A program made the translations under genes and the position numbers. A model generated the notes under the pieces. The model saw only the letters and a list, made by a program, of their open reading frames with translations, was not told the origin of the DNA and did no database searches. DNA of 64,000 bases from Pseudomonas sp. NFACC02 (GTDB lineage: Bacteria; Pseudomonadota; Gammaproteobacteria; Pseudomonadales; Pseudomonadaceae), in NCBI RefSeq assembly GCF_900110765.1, contig NZ_FOEO01000018.1:1-64000 (forward strand), written 5' to 3'. Each line of letters opens with the position of its first letter. The first letter of the stretch is position 1. Of this stretch, positions 45,243 to 54,655 are shown in pieces.

Positions 45243-46001
45243 TCAATACCGGCGCAGGAACTGCTGAATGCGCTCGCCGCTGTCGCCACCGAAGAACGCT
45301 TCAGTGGAACAATCCTTGACCACCACACCGTTTTCCATGAACACCACGCGGTCTGCCGCTTCTCGAGCGAAACGCAGCTCGTGGGTCACCACCAGCATGG
45401 TCATGCCACTGTTCGCCAGTTCACGCATGACCCCTAGCACTTCGTCGCGCAATTCAGGGTCAAGGGCCGAGGTCGGCTCATCGAAAAAGATGACCTCGGG
45501 GTCCATGGACAACCCTCTCGCAATGGCGACGCGCTGCTTCTGGCCCCCAGAAAGTTTGGCGGGGTAACTGTCAGCTTTTTCCGCCAGGCCGACCTGCGCC
45601 AGCAGATGACGGGCCCGCTCGATGGCCTTTGCCTTGGGCACTTTCTTTACGCTGAGAAGCCCCTCCATGACGTTCTCAAGGGCCGTCATGTGTGGAAATA
45701 GGTTGAAGGACTGGAACACCATGGCGGTCTTCTGCCTGAGCAGCGCCACTTGCTTGCGCGTTGCCCGGTCGAATCGACCGTTGCGCGGAACCTCCACCTT
45801 ATGCCCACAGACTTCCAGCGTGCCAGCGTCTGGTTTTTCCAGCAGGTTCAGAGAGCGCAGCAAGGTTGTCTTGCCTGATCCCGACGGACCCAGGATGACC
45901 ACGACCTGACCAGCCTGAACCTCAAGGTCGACATTTTTGAGTACGGCCAGATCGCCAAAGGTCTTGCTAAGCCCGGTAACGCGTACAGTGCTTGTGGTCA
46001 T
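45243..46001 (-). CDS. Polar amino acid ABC transporter ATPase
   Basis: The 252-residue ATPase has Walker A GPSGSGKTT, Q-loop SFNLFPHMTALENV, signature LSGGQKQRVAIARGL and Walker B VIFFDEPTSALDP. This is the GlnQ/HisP group. ATG 46001 overlaps the permease stop in ATGA; an in-frame ATG five codons upstream is less likely. It energises the permease encoded upstream. Substrate inferred from neighbours. Confidence 0.93.
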   Translation of the reverse strand: MTTSTVRVTGLSKTFGDLAVLKNVDLEVQAGQVVVILGPSGSGKTTLLRSLNLLEKPDAGTLEVCGHKVEVPRNGRFDRATRKQVALLRQKTAMVFQSFNLFPHMTALENVMEGLLSVKKVPKAKAIERARHLLAQVGLAEKADSYPAKLSGGQKQRVAIARGLSMDPEVIFFDEPTSALDPELRDEVLGVMRELANSGMTMLVVTHELRFAREAADRVVFMENGVVVKDCSTEAFFGGDSGERIQQFLRRY

Positions 46002-46648
46002 CGCATGTGCCTCGTCCAACGGCCTTCCAGCCAGGTTTGCAGGATGGTCAACATCTGGTTGATGAGCCAGTACATCGCCCCCACCATCAGGAACATTTCC
46101 ATGTACCGGAACGTGGACGCACCGATTTGCTCAGCGACCCGGGTCATTTCCATGACCGTGATCGTGGAGGCAAGCGAGGTGTCCTTGATCAGCGCAATGA
46201 GCCGGCTGCCCATGGTGGGCAACGCGATTCGAAACGCCTGCGGAAGAATGATCCGACGCAGACAGGTCCAGTAGCCCATGCTCATGGAGCTGGCCGCCTC
46301 CCACTGGCCACTGTCGACCGCAATGATGCCGGCACGAAAGGTTTCGCTCAGATAAGCCGCCGAGAACAGCGTCAGTGCGAGCAGCGCAGAAGGTATCGGC
46401 GTCATCACGATCCCGTAATGGGGCAAGCCGAAGTAGATCAGAAGTATCTGCACCAGCAGGGGCGTGCCACGAAAGATCGAGACGTAGCTGAAGGCGATCA
46501 TCCGGAACAGCCGCACTGGAGAAATCCTCATCAGGGCAATGATCAGGCCCAGGCCGGTGCCGAGGACGAAGGCACCCAGACCCAAGCCAAGCGTTGTCAC
46601 GATCGCTTTTTGCAGCAGCGGCAACGCCCGTAGAAAGAGATCCCACAT
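45998..46648 (-). CDS. Polar amino acid ABC transporter permease
   Basis: The 216-residue protein has about five TM segments and the His/Glu/Gln permease motif ETFRAGIIAVDSGQWEAASSMSMG with FRIALPTMGSRLIALIKDTSLAS, the EAA-type loop. It lies three bases after the binding-protein gene and overlaps the ATPase gene by three to four bases. Confidence 0.92.
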   Translation of the reverse strand: MWDLFLRALPLLQKAIVTTLGLGLGAFVLGTGLGLIIALMRISPVRLFRMIAFSYVSIFRGTPLLVQILLIYFGLPHYGIVMTPIPSALLALTLFSAAYLSETFRAGIIAVDSGQWEAASSMSMGYWTCLRRIILPQAFRIALPTMGSRLIALIKDTSLASTITVMEMTRVAEQIGASTFRYMEMFLMVGAMYWLINQMLTILQTWLEGRWTRHMR

Positions 46649-46651
46649 GGT

Positions 46652-47476
46652 TTACTCCTCCGCCAGCTCAGCGAGAGCGGCCTTGATCCCGGCGGTCATG
46701 TGATAATCCGGCCCGATCCACTCCTTGGCGACGGCGTCCACCGTGCCATCTGCAACCATCGACTCAATGGCTTTGCTGACCGCATCACGCAAACTGTCCC
46801 TGCCCTTCGCCATGGCCGGCGCAGACAGCTGGTACGTCAGAGGCTCACCCACTGCCTTGATCGGCAGGTTATTGACCTTTTTGTACTTCTCCCCGCCGAA
46901 CAATGAAGACAACACGGCGTCGACCCGTCCAATTGCCATATCGTTGAAAACCAAGCCGCCGTTTTCATAGGCCCGGATATCGGACGTGGTCATGTGTTTG
47001 CGGGCCCAGGATTCATTGCTGGTACCGGACGTGACACCGATGGAGTGACCAGGCATGTCCTTGATGCTATGGATGTCCTGATTGTCGTCGCGCACGAAAA
47101 TGTAGAACTCTTCCACGCCATACGGACTGGCGAAGTCGACCTGTTTTCTGCGCTCATCGGTGGGCGTCAGGTCGTTCATGACAAGGTCGTATTTGTCTGC
47201 CTTCAAGCCTTCGACGAAGCTTTTGAAGCTGTCGGCGATGAACTCCACCTTGGCCACGCCAATACGCTTGGCAACCTCTTTGGCGATGGCAACGTCGTAT
47301 CCCGCTGGCTGGTTGTCTTGCCCCAGATAACTCCAGGGTGGACTGGCCTGGGTATTGGCGATGCGAATAACGCCCCGTTCGCGCAGGGTTTGCAACGAGT
47401 CATCCGCCATGGCGGCCGAGCCAATGCCGAAAGACATGATCATCGCCAGTGCGAAACGAATGCCGTTCTGTTTCAT
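46652..47476 (-). CDS. Amino acid ABC transporter periplasmic binding protein
   Basis: The 274-residue protein has a signal peptide (ALAMIMSFGIGSAAMADD, cleavage after AMA near residue 24) and a family 3 solute-binding fold: GVIRIANTQASPPWSYLG, GYDVAIAKEVAKRIGVAKVEF and DLVMNDLTPTDERRKQVDFA. It captures a polar amino acid or sulfur compound for the permease. Upstream lies a cystathionine beta-lyase-like gene on the same strand, suggesting a sulfur amino acid such as cystine or cystathionine. Confidence 0.9.
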   Translation of the reverse strand: MKQNGIRFALAMIMSFGIGSAAMADDSLQTLRERGVIRIANTQASPPWSYLGQDNQPAGYDVAIAKEVAKRIGVAKVEFIADSFKSFVEGLKADKYDLVMNDLTPTDERRKQVDFASPYGVEEFYIFVRDDNQDIHSIKDMPGHSIGVTSGTSNESWARKHMTTSDIRAYENGGLVFNDMAIGRVDAVLSSLFGGEKYKKVNNLPIKAVGEPLTYQLSAPAMAKGRDSLRDAVSKAIESMVADGTVDAVAKEWIGPDYHMTAGIKAALAELAEE

Positions 47477-47579
47477 TGTTATCCATCCTCATTTGGGTGT
47501 GCGGCCTCGGGGGCTCGCGGGAGTAACGGCAGAAAAAGCGTGTCTGGCCGCCGCGTCTGAAGCGCAGCGTGCCTATACG

Positions 47580-48731
47580 TCAGCGCGCCCGGGCGTACGC
47601 CTCCAGGGCGTTGGCCAGGTCGGCGATCAACATCGACTCGTCCTCCAGCCCGATCGAGAGACGCACGATGGGTTGGTCCGTTGGCGAAAATTGCCGTGCT
47701 TGTTGCTGGGACGCCGGGTAGTAGGCAATCAGGCTATGGGTGCCGCCCCAACTCGCGCCGATCGGGAACAGTTGCAGGGCGTTGAAAAATGCCCCGAAGG
47801 CACGTTCGTCAGCGGCCGGTTCCAGAATGATCGAGAGCAGGCAACCGCTGCCTTCGAACTGGTTCTGCCACAGTGTGTGACCTGGATCGCTTTCCAGGGC
47901 AGGAAACAGCACGCGTCTCACCAGAGGCTGAGCCTCCAGCCAACGCGCCACTGCCAAGGCCTTTCGGCTTTGCTCACGCAGCCGAAGCTCGAACGTCTGA
48001 AGCCCGCGCTGTACCAGGAAACAATCCTCGGGACTGGTGGCCTGCCCGAAGATGCTTTGGGTTTCCCTGAGCGTCGCATAGCGTTCTGGATCATTGAGAC
48101 TGACGGTTCCCATCAACAGATCGGAATGACCACCGAAGTATTTGGTGGCTGCCTGAACCACGAAATCCACGCCGTGCTCGATGGCCCTAAAGTACAGCGG
48201 GCTCGCCCAGGTGTTGTCCATCATCGTGAGCACGCCATGCTTTTTGGCGATGGCGGTGATCGCACCGATGTCCTGCATTTCCATGGTGACGGTGCCCGGC
48301 GCTTCCATGCAGATCATGCGTGTGTTCGGGCGGATCAGCGCTTCAATCCCGGCGTCGATCGTCGGCGGATAGAACTCGACCTCAACACCGAGATGAGCCA
48401 GCCACTGGCGACCGAACGTCTTGAGCGAGCCATAGCAGGAGTCCGAGATAAGCAGATGGTCACCGGCACGAACAAAGCCCATGACCGTGGTGATCAGCGC
48501 AGACGCACCCGTCGGCATGACCACGCAATGACGAGCGCCTTCCAGCTCAGCGACTTGCCGCTCAAGCGCGCGAGAAGTCGGCGTGCCGGTAATGCCGTAA
48601 CTGTAGCCGTCCGGCTGTCGACTTTTGCGGCTGACGAAGTCTTCGAATGAGTCGAAAACCACGGTCGAACCGCGCCATACACCTGGAGAGAGGCTGGCAT
48701 ACGGGCTGCCGGCAGGATCTACAAGTTTCAT
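47580..48731 (-). CDS. Cys/Met metabolism PLP enzyme, cystathionine beta-lyase-like
   Basis: The 383-residue fold-type I PLP enzyme has the family opening YGITGTPTSRALERQVAELEGA, the cofactor site with MMDNTWASPLYF and the PLP Lys in FVVQAATKYFGGHSDLLMG. It is closest to MetC, which splits cystathionine into homocysteine, pyruvate and ammonia; gamma-lyases share these motifs. It is 103 bp upstream of the transporter genes and divergent from a LysR gene. I give no symbol because MetC and related lyases are hard to separate by eye. Confidence 0.85.
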   Translation of the reverse strand: MKLVDPAGSPYASLSPGVWRGSTVVFDSFEDFVSRKSRQPDGYSYGITGTPTSRALERQVAELEGARHCVVMPTGASALITTVMGFVRAGDHLLISDSCYGSLKTFGRQWLAHLGVEVEFYPPTIDAGIEALIRPNTRMICMEAPGTVTMEMQDIGAITAIAKKHGVLTMMDNTWASPLYFRAIEHGVDFVVQAATKYFGGHSDLLMGTVSLNDPERYATLRETQSIFGQATSPEDCFLVQRGLQTFELRLREQSRKALAVARWLEAQPLVRRVLFPALESDPGHTLWQNQFEGSGCLLSIILEPAADERAFGAFFNALQLFPIGASWGGTHSLIAYYPASQQQARQFSPTDQPIVRLSIGLEDESMLIADLANALEAYARAR

Positions 48732-48766
48732 CTGAGTACGCCTTGTCAGGTCAGGAACAATGAAAC

Positions 48767-48832
48767 CTATTGTTGAATAGACCTGCGTCAGCGGCTACAC
48801 GTAGAATTATTAACTCGATAAGCAAAGGTTAT
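48767..48832. promoter_or_regulatory. Probable LysR binding sites between the lyase and LysR genes
   Basis: Two short perfect inverted repeats lie in the 111-bp divergent gap: CTATT-GTTG-AATAG at 48767-48780 and ATAA-GCAAAGG-TTAT at 48818-48832. The second fits the LysR T-N11-A form. They would suit recognition and activation sites of the adjacent LysR regulator. Confidence 0.6.
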
Positions 48833-48842
48833 AGGTTGCCGC

Positions 48843-49757
48843 ATGGGTGTCCGCGAAATCGAAGTATTCCGAGTGGTCATGAACGCAGGGAGCACCAGCA
48901 AGGCAGCGAACATGCTCGGAATCTCGCAACCTGCCGTCAGCCAGGCGATTCGCAAGCTCGAAACGGCAGCCGGGATTGCTTTTTTCCACCGGATCCGCGG
49001 GCGTCTGGTGCCCACGCAGGAAGCGCACGCGTTAATGGTGGACGTGGACAAACTCTTCATCGGTATGGATGCGATCGAACATCGAATCAAGAGCTTGAAG
49101 CAGTTCGGTACGGACCGTCTGGCCATCGCTGTGCATCCGGCACTTGGCAATGCATTCATGCCCAGGGCCTTGTCGTCCTTCGACCTGGCAGGGCGAGACA
49201 TGAGAGTGTCGCTGCGGGTCCTGAGCTCCAGGGAGGTCCACCAGGACGTGTCGTCGGGCCAATGCGATTTTGGCCTGATGGCCGACGAGATGCCGGTCAT
49301 GGGGCTGGAACATTCGCCGTTTCTGGATTCGCCGGGCGTAATGGCCATGCCGCCTGATCACCCGCTCGCCAAGCTGTCAGTCATCACCCCGAGCGACATC
49401 GGCAGCCATGACTTCATCGCACTCAATCCAGAAGACAGCAGTCGTCGGCGGCTTGAGGCTGCGCTGAGCCCCTATGGCGTAACGCCGAATATCAGGATTG
49501 AAACGCCCTATGCCCACACCGTTTGCGAGATGGCATTGCGCGGAATCGGGTTCGGTTTTGCCAATCCTGTCGCCGTCGTGGACTACATCGACCGAGGCTT
49601 GGTGATCCGCCCGTTTTCCCTGACGGTCAACTTCACCAGCCTTCTGCTTTTCCGTCCCGGAAAACCCTTGGCGGACAACGCGCGAAAGTTGATATCCGCA
49701 TTACGCATCCAACTGGCAAAGGATTTGAAGCGTGTGGACAACCATATGAAAAAGTGA
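48843..49757 (+). CDS. LysR-family regulator, OccR/NocR-like
   Basis: The 304-residue protein has the winged HTH (VFRVVMNAGSTSKAANMLG then ISQPAVSQAIRKLE) and a substrate-binding domain. The start REIEVFRVVMNAGS resembles regulators of amino acid and opine uptake/catabolism. Position, divergent from the lyase and transporter genes, suggests it controls them. The effector may be a sulfur amino acid; this is inference. Confidence 0.87.
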   Translation: MGVREIEVFRVVMNAGSTSKAANMLGISQPAVSQAIRKLETAAGIAFFHRIRGRLVPTQEAHALMVDVDKLFIGMDAIEHRIKSLKQFGTDRLAIAVHPALGNAFMPRALSSFDLAGRDMRVSLRVLSSREVHQDVSSGQCDFGLMADEMPVMGLEHSPFLDSPGVMAMPPDHPLAKLSVITPSDIGSHDFIALNPEDSSRRRLEAALSPYGVTPNIRIETPYAHTVCEMALRGIGFGFANPVAVVDYIDRGLVIRPFSLTVNFTSLLLFRPGKPLADNARKLISALRIQLAKDLKRVDNHMKK

Positions 49758-49985
49758 GGCTTCAGAATCAAGGTCATCCGCGCTCAATGCCGGCGGATCT
49801 GATGGAGGAACGTTTGAGCTCGCGGGTGCCGATCTGCCCCCCCTTCGAAGAACTGCGCAGTGCTGCCATCTTCGATAACCTCACTCTGGTCCATGAAGAT
49901 GCCCCGGTCGCTGACGCGTCGAGCAAAGGCTCGACAACACAGCGCAAGGCAGGCCGCCCGGACGCAGGTCCAAGCGGCCCGTACA

Positions 49986-52118
49986 TCAGAAGCTGAAGTC
50001 GACCTTGGTCCAGAACGTGCGTCCGGGCTCGTTGAGCGCGCGGTCGCCGGGTAAGCCAAAACCGGCGTCGCCCGCAAGGTTCAGGTGCTCGGCGTAGTCC
50101 TTGCCGAACAGGTTGTCGACGCCGGTGCTGACCTTCAGCTGTTTGCTGAGGCGATAGCTGCCATTGAGAGAAAACACCCCGAAGCCCGCACTCTTGCCGA
50201 AGTCCTGGCCGACGACGTTGCCTTTGCCTTCAGCCACCCGGTTCTGCGCCGCAACGACTCGCCACAAGGCCCCGGCGCTCCAGGCGTTTTGCTCGTAGGT
50301 CAGTCCCAGCTTGGTCACAAGCGGTGGCATCTGCGGCAATGCCTGACCGTCTGACGTGTTCTTGCCCCACGCGTAGGCCAGCGTGGCATCGGTTTTCCAG
50401 TTCGGCGCCAGACGATAGGCAAAGCCCAACTCGCCCCCCATGATCCGGGCATTGACGTTCTCGGTACTGGTGGTGCTCATGCCCATCATGTCGGTGCCGT
50501 AGTCGAACAGAATGAAGTCGCGAACCACGCCGACGTAACCGGATGCCCATGCCTGGAGATCGTCACCGCTGTATTGCGCGCCGAAGTCCAACTGGGTGGT
50601 TTTCTCGGGCTTCACCCCCTCGAACGCGTTGCGGGATCCCGCGGGGCCGCTGCCTGCGGAAAACAGCTCCCAATAGTCGGGGAACCGCTGGACATGACCT
50701 ATCCCGGCGTACAGCGTCGTCGGAGAGTCGGCGAGGTCATATTCGTAACGGGCGAACCCGCTGGGCAACGTATCGGCGCGCGTGTCGTCCGCCGTCGGAT
50801 TGGGCATGCTCATCGACATCGTGCTGACCGATTGCCGATAGTCCTTGGCCGACGCCCTGTCCAGGCGCGCGCCCGAGACAATACGACTGCGCTCGGCGGC
50901 GTACCAGGTCATCTCGGCGAACGCGCCGTAGTTGTGCTCAACCGCGTCCTTGCTCCAGGCGAAGGCGTCTGTGTCGGTGTAGACATTGGTCACCATGTCG
51001 TACGTCGAATTGCGCTCACGGTGTTCGCTGCGCAGTGCATCAATACCGGTCACCAGTTCGACGTCGGTCCATTTCCAGGTCGCGGCCGCACGGGCGCCCA
51101 TCGTGCGCCGGTCGACTTGCGAGGCCATCGGCATGGCCATCATGCTGGTGGGGTCCGGTGTACGCAGCCGGAAGTTGTCCATGATGTGGTCGGCGTAGTT
51201 GTAGTAGACCTGCGCTTCAAGCTTATCCAGCACGCCGCCGATGTTGCGCTTTTCGAACTTCAGCCCCAGGCTCTCGCGCTCCAGTTGCGAGCTGTCCATG
51301 CCTCGACCGCCCAGACGCGCCTCGCCGTTGCCTTTACCGGTAGTCAGCTCAACCAGTGTGTCGGCATCCGGTGTCCAGCCCAGCGCCACATCACCGTTCC
51401 ACTTATCCCAGCGTGAAGGCACGGTGTTGTTGTGGCCGTCCTTATAGTCGTCAGCCTGCGCCTGGTTTCCGATTACCCGAAGGTAGCCTTGCGGGCCGCC
51501 GACCGCGCCGTCGAGCACCTTGTCGAAGCGGCCATTGGAGCCCACCAGCACACTGCCGTTGAGACGGCTGCCCAGTTCCCCGAAGTGTTCCGGCTCGCGC
51601 TCGAACAGCACGGTGCCCGCCGAAGCGCCGGGGCCCCATTGCACGGTCTGCGGGCCTTTGATCACGGTCAGTTTGTCGAAGGTTTCCGGGGCGATGTAGG
51701 AGCTCGGCGCATCCATGCGGAACGGACAGGCGCCGAGCATCAGGCCACCATTGGTACGCAGGTTCAAACGCGAACCGAACATGCCGCGCAGCACCGGGTC
51801 ACCGTTTGAGCCGCCGCTGCGAATGGCAGAAAAACCGGGGATGGTCTTCAGATAATCCGTTCCGTCGCTGGCAGGAACAGGTTGGCGAGCGTCCTTCGGA
51901 CGGGTGACGATGGTCAGTGGCGAGCTTTGCTGCACCGCCGTGATCACCAGTGGCGACAGCCCCAGCACTTGCTCTTGCGGATCGCCGTCACCGGCGGTTG
52001 GCTGTGCCGCTTGTGCAACGACGGGCAACGTCAGCCCCAGAAAAATGAAATAGGCACGGCGCCAGTTCAGGCGCGACCGATCAAGTTGAAAAAGCGGCTC
52101 GTTCTTGGTCGAGTACAT
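49986..52118 (-). CDS. oprC: TonB-dependent copper receptor (OprC-type)
   Basis: The 710-residue outer-membrane protein has a signal region (residues about 12-38, ending VVAQAAQ), a plug domain (about 60-190) and a 22-strand barrel ending in ...FWTKVDFSF with the terminal Phe. The plug has LMLGACPFRMDAPSSYIAPE, LTVIKGPQTVQWGPG and AGTVLFERE, the pattern of OprC/NosA-type copper receptors. Many Met residues in a loop (SMSMPNP, MMAMPMASQ) fit copper binding. GGAAG precedes the ATG at 52118. Two DUF2946 genes follow upstream on the same strand. Confidence 0.92.
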   Translation of the reverse strand: MYSTKNEPLFQLDRSRLNWRRAYFIFLGLTLPVVAQAAQPTAGDGDPQEQVLGLSPLVITAVQQSSPLTIVTRPKDARQPVPASDGTDYLKTIPGFSAIRSGGSNGDPVLRGMFGSRLNLRTNGGLMLGACPFRMDAPSSYIAPETFDKLTVIKGPQTVQWGPGASAGTVLFEREPEHFGELGSRLNGSVLVGSNGRFDKVLDGAVGGPQGYLRVIGNQAQADDYKDGHNNTVPSRWDKWNGDVALGWTPDADTLVELTTGKGNGEARLGGRGMDSSQLERESLGLKFEKRNIGGVLDKLEAQVYYNYADHIMDNFRLRTPDPTSMMAMPMASQVDRRTMGARAAATWKWTDVELVTGIDALRSEHRERNSTYDMVTNVYTDTDAFAWSKDAVEHNYGAFAEMTWYAAERSRIVSGARLDRASAKDYRQSVSTMSMSMPNPTADDTRADTLPSGFARYEYDLADSPTTLYAGIGHVQRFPDYWELFSAGSGPAGSRNAFEGVKPEKTTQLDFGAQYSGDDLQAWASGYVGVVRDFILFDYGTDMMGMSTTSTENVNARIMGGELGFAYRLAPNWKTDATLAYAWGKNTSDGQALPQMPPLVTKLGLTYEQNAWSAGALWRVVAAQNRVAEGKGNVVGQDFGKSAGFGVFSLNGSYRLSKQLKVSTGVDNLFGKDYAEHLNLAGDAGFGLPGDRALNEPGRTFWTKVDFSF

Positions 52119-52243
52119 GGATCTTCCGATGAAAGTCAGGTGTACATGGAGCGCCCACAGCCATCCCACACGTGATTCGCAAAAGCGCGTGCTGGGGCTG
52201 TCGGGCGTTCAGCGTTCTAAAAATGATCTGTGACGTTCAACGG

Positions 52244-52627
52244 TCAAACCGGTGGTGCTCGGCTTCGCGCCCCTGGGAATACAGGTGGTGCGGGTTGTTC
52301 AGGGACAAAATGAATGGAAAACAAACTGGCTTGGGGTACACCAGGCGGCGTGATCAACAGCCTGGATTCAACCAGCGGCGGATGCTGAAACAGCAGCGAG
52401 CAATAGCCGCATTTCTCCCAGAGCAGCAAATGATGGTTCTTGCTGATTGGCGGTTGATGCGACGCCATGCTCATGCCCGGCATTTCGTCGCATGCCATGC
52501 CCGCCATGCTCATGGACGCGTTTTGACCCTGCGCAAGGCTGATCCCCTGACTGATCAAGGGACCGGCAAAGATCATCAGCATGGCGAAAAGGCTCAGCCA
52601 TGCAGCAATCAGGCGCCTTTGACGCAT
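52244..52627 (-). CDS. DUF2946 protein with Met-rich metal motif
   Basis: The 127-residue protein has an N-terminal TM or signal (WLSLFAMLMIFAGPLISQG), a Met/His/Cys stretch (MSMAGMACDEMPGMSMASH), a CGYCSLLFQHPP motif and a Pro-rich end. These fit DUF2946, common beside copper receptors and chaperones. It is 125 bp upstream of oprC in the same direction. A role in periplasmic copper handling is likely but unproven. Confidence 0.8.
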   Translation of the reverse strand: MRQRRLIAAWLSLFAMLMIFAGPLISQGISLAQGQNASMSMAGMACDEMPGMSMASHQPPISKNHHLLLWEKCGYCSLLFQHPPLVESRLLITPPGVPQASLFSIHFVPEQPAPPVFPGARSRAPPV

Positions 52628-52806
52628 TAGTCGATCACCGCAAAACACGCTTTGTTTTCAACGAACGACGCGCAGGCGCGCCGGAAGCAGGTGACTGGAC
52701 ATGAAGACTCTCCACGGTATGCATGCGCATGACGAACAGGTCGCCAGCGCAAGCGATTCAGGATTCAGATTGCATAGGGGCTCGTCAGTCGAGCACGTCA
52801 AATCAA

Positions 52807-53181
52807 TCAGGGAGCCTGAGGCAGGAGTCCGGGGAGCAGATGACGGGGTATTCGTCGATGGAAGGTGTAAGCGGCAGGCAGTCGAAGCTGGCGGGTGCTG
52901 AGCAGCCACCCCAGACCGATGAAAAACATCAACGACAGGAAAGCGATTCCGGCGAACGCGCAATCGCTCATCGACAACTTCATGATCAGCGCGTGATCAC
53001 CCATCTTCGAAAGATCGGACAGGATAAATGCGCCCTGGTCACCACAATCCATGGCCTGAGTGGCGCCGGAAAAGGCATCGACCATTTGCCCATGACCCAC
53101 ACTGCACACGATGCCATTGAACAGGATGAAGCCGTAAAGCATCCAGGCAATGATCGAGCGGTGGGTTCGGACGAAATTCAT
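52807..53181 (-). CDS. Second DUF2946-type membrane protein
   Basis: The 124-residue protein has two TM segments (IIAWMLYGFILFNGIVCSVG and IAFLSLMFFIGLGWLLS) around a periplasmic loop with Asp, Cys and His (AMDCGDQG, KLSMSDCAF). This fits the DUF2946 pattern, although the Met-rich part is missing. It is probably the first gene of the copper set, 179 bp before the other DUF2946 gene. A PCu(A)C chaperone gene, often found between them in other pseudomonads as I recall, is absent. Confidence 0.7.
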   Translation of the reverse strand: MNFVRTHRSIIAWMLYGFILFNGIVCSVGHGQMVDAFSGATQAMDCGDQGAFILSDLSKMGDHALIMKLSMSDCAFAGIAFLSLMFFIGLGWLLSTRQLRLPAAYTFHRRIPRHLLPGLLPQAP

Positions 53182-53541
53182 CGGCGGAATCTAACATCGT
53201 CGGAAATGGAAATACACAAGCTGCCCAACGGGAAAAACTGAAACCACTGTGCGCCCGTGGCAGGCGTCCCAATAAACCTGAGCCTCAGACGAGCTGCGAC
53301 AAAGTGGCGCACAGCTGACTACGACATAGCGCCGTCAGTGGACGAAAGGGCCCGGGTTGGATGCCGTGTACCCGTTGGCTAAAGATTCGATATGAACGTG
53401 CTTCTGCGTTTGAGGCTACAAGGGTGAGTCAAGCGTGCCCAGCGCTATCGAATGCAGTCGGCAAACTCGTCTAATGATCGTGACCGACCATCACTTAATT
53501 AATGACGCTTACACGCGCTGCGTAGTGGTGCAGCCAAGGTT
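53182..53541. other. Gene-free gap upstream of the copper set (360 bp)
   Basis: No plausible ORF, RNA gene or strong palindrome was seen. It should hold the promoter of the minus-strand DUF2946-oprC genes. I could not find a convincing copper-box palindrome. Confidence 0.45.
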
Positions 53542-54552
53542 TCACCCTTGAGTGGGTAACCTACGCAGCTCCCCGCCTTCCTGAGCCAAGCGTTTAAAAT
53601 ACAAATCGGCCTCCAAGAGCTGGTATGGAAAATAGAGTCCGGGCAGTGGGGCAGGCCGTCCGTCCAGTGCAAGCAGTCGCTCCAACAGCATTGCCACGCT
53701 TAGGCCGGTGAGGTAGGCAGCGCCCTTTGGGTGGACAAAAGCGTGGCGGGTACGCAGAGGTGCTCCGTTCAGATCTTCACCTGCAAGCTCGATGATGATC
53801 TCAGTCGACATTGGCTGGCCTTGGCGCCGGGTCGAGCTCACGCCGGTGGCGAGATTGAACTGGACGTTGGGCGCTCCGGTAGCAGCAGCCAAACCGACAA
53901 CGTCGATAGAAGAGAAACCGTTACCCTCGAGCTTTGTACCATCCACCGCGTGGAAGCTGACCTTGGCATCCTGGCCTTCGCGCCAGATGTACCCCCCATC
54001 GCGCCTACTCAGCGCCGCCGGCAACATCTTGCTCAAGTGCTCGAAATCCCTGGCGACAGTCGGACCGCCACTGTCTTGCTCATCCACTAACGCGTTGATC
54101 ACGATGTCGCGAACACGGCCATAAGCACTGGCGATACTGAGCGTCGACACGGTTGTCGCGCCGACCATCCACTCATAACCCAGAACAATGGGCGCGATGT
54201 CAGGCCTGTGCATGTAGGTTGCGATTTCAGGCGCGATCTCGAAAACGCCGGAGGAGATGCTCAGATGCGGCACGCCGCGCTTTTGGGCAAAACGCAATCC
54301 GGCAAGCGTGTGGTCCATGTAAAAGACCACCACTGCGCTGACTTGACGATCACCTAACCCTAAATCATCTGCTGCGGGATCAGTCACAATCCCCTGCGCA
54401 CATCCTAACTGCTCTGCCGCTTGCTGAGCCTTGGCAAGATCGCGTCCGCCTATCAAGAGCGCAATCTCGGGATGAGCTGCGCGTAAGGCTTGAGCAGTGC
54501 GTTGGCCTATAGCGCCTGAACCGCCCATGAAAAGTATTGGATGCCTAGACAT
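53542..54552 (-). CDS. Saccharopine dehydrogenase-like NAD(P)-binding oxidoreductase
   Basis: The 336-residue protein has an N-terminal Rossmann fold (ILFMGGSGAIGQRTAQALRA, GGxGxxG-type, then a positive stretch ALLIGGRDLAKAQQ, which suggests NADP) and a saccharopine dehydrogenase-like C-terminal half. Such proteins reduce or lyse varied substrates. It is divergent from a TetR gene with two palindromic operators between them, which probably repress it. The substrate is unknown. Confidence 0.8.
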   Translation of the reverse strand: MSRHPILFMGGSGAIGQRTAQALRAAHPEIALLIGGRDLAKAQQAAEQLGCAQGIVTDPAADDLGLGDRQVSAVVVFYMDHTLAGLRFAQKRGVPHLSISSGVFEIAPEIATYMHRPDIAPIVLGYEWMVGATTVSTLSIASAYGRVRDIVINALVDEQDSGGPTVARDFEHLSKMLPAALSRRDGGYIWREGQDAKVSFHAVDGTKLEGNGFSSIDVVGLAAATGAPNVQFNLATGVSSTRRQGQPMSTEIIIELAGEDLNGAPLRTRHAFVHPKGAAYLTGLSVAMLLERLLALDGRPAPLPGLYFPYQLLEADLYFKRLAQEGGELRRLPTQG

Positions 54553-54572
54553 TGTGCGTTCTCCCTCCAGTT

Positions 54573-54635
54573 AACCTACTATTAGTAGGAAAACTAGCAC
54601 GAGACTTACAATCCGTAACCTACCATTGGTAGGTT
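54573..54635. promoter_or_regulatory. Twin palindromic TetR-type operators
   Basis: CCTACTATTAGTAGG at 54575-54589 and AACCTACCATTGGTAGGTT at 54617-54635 share the core CCTAC-N5-GTAGG and are 44 bp apart centre to centre. They fill the 103-bp gap between the oxidoreductase and TetR genes and are very likely the TetR operators for both. Confidence 0.8.
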
Positions 54636-54655
54636 ATCTGCTTCTGAGGATCAGC

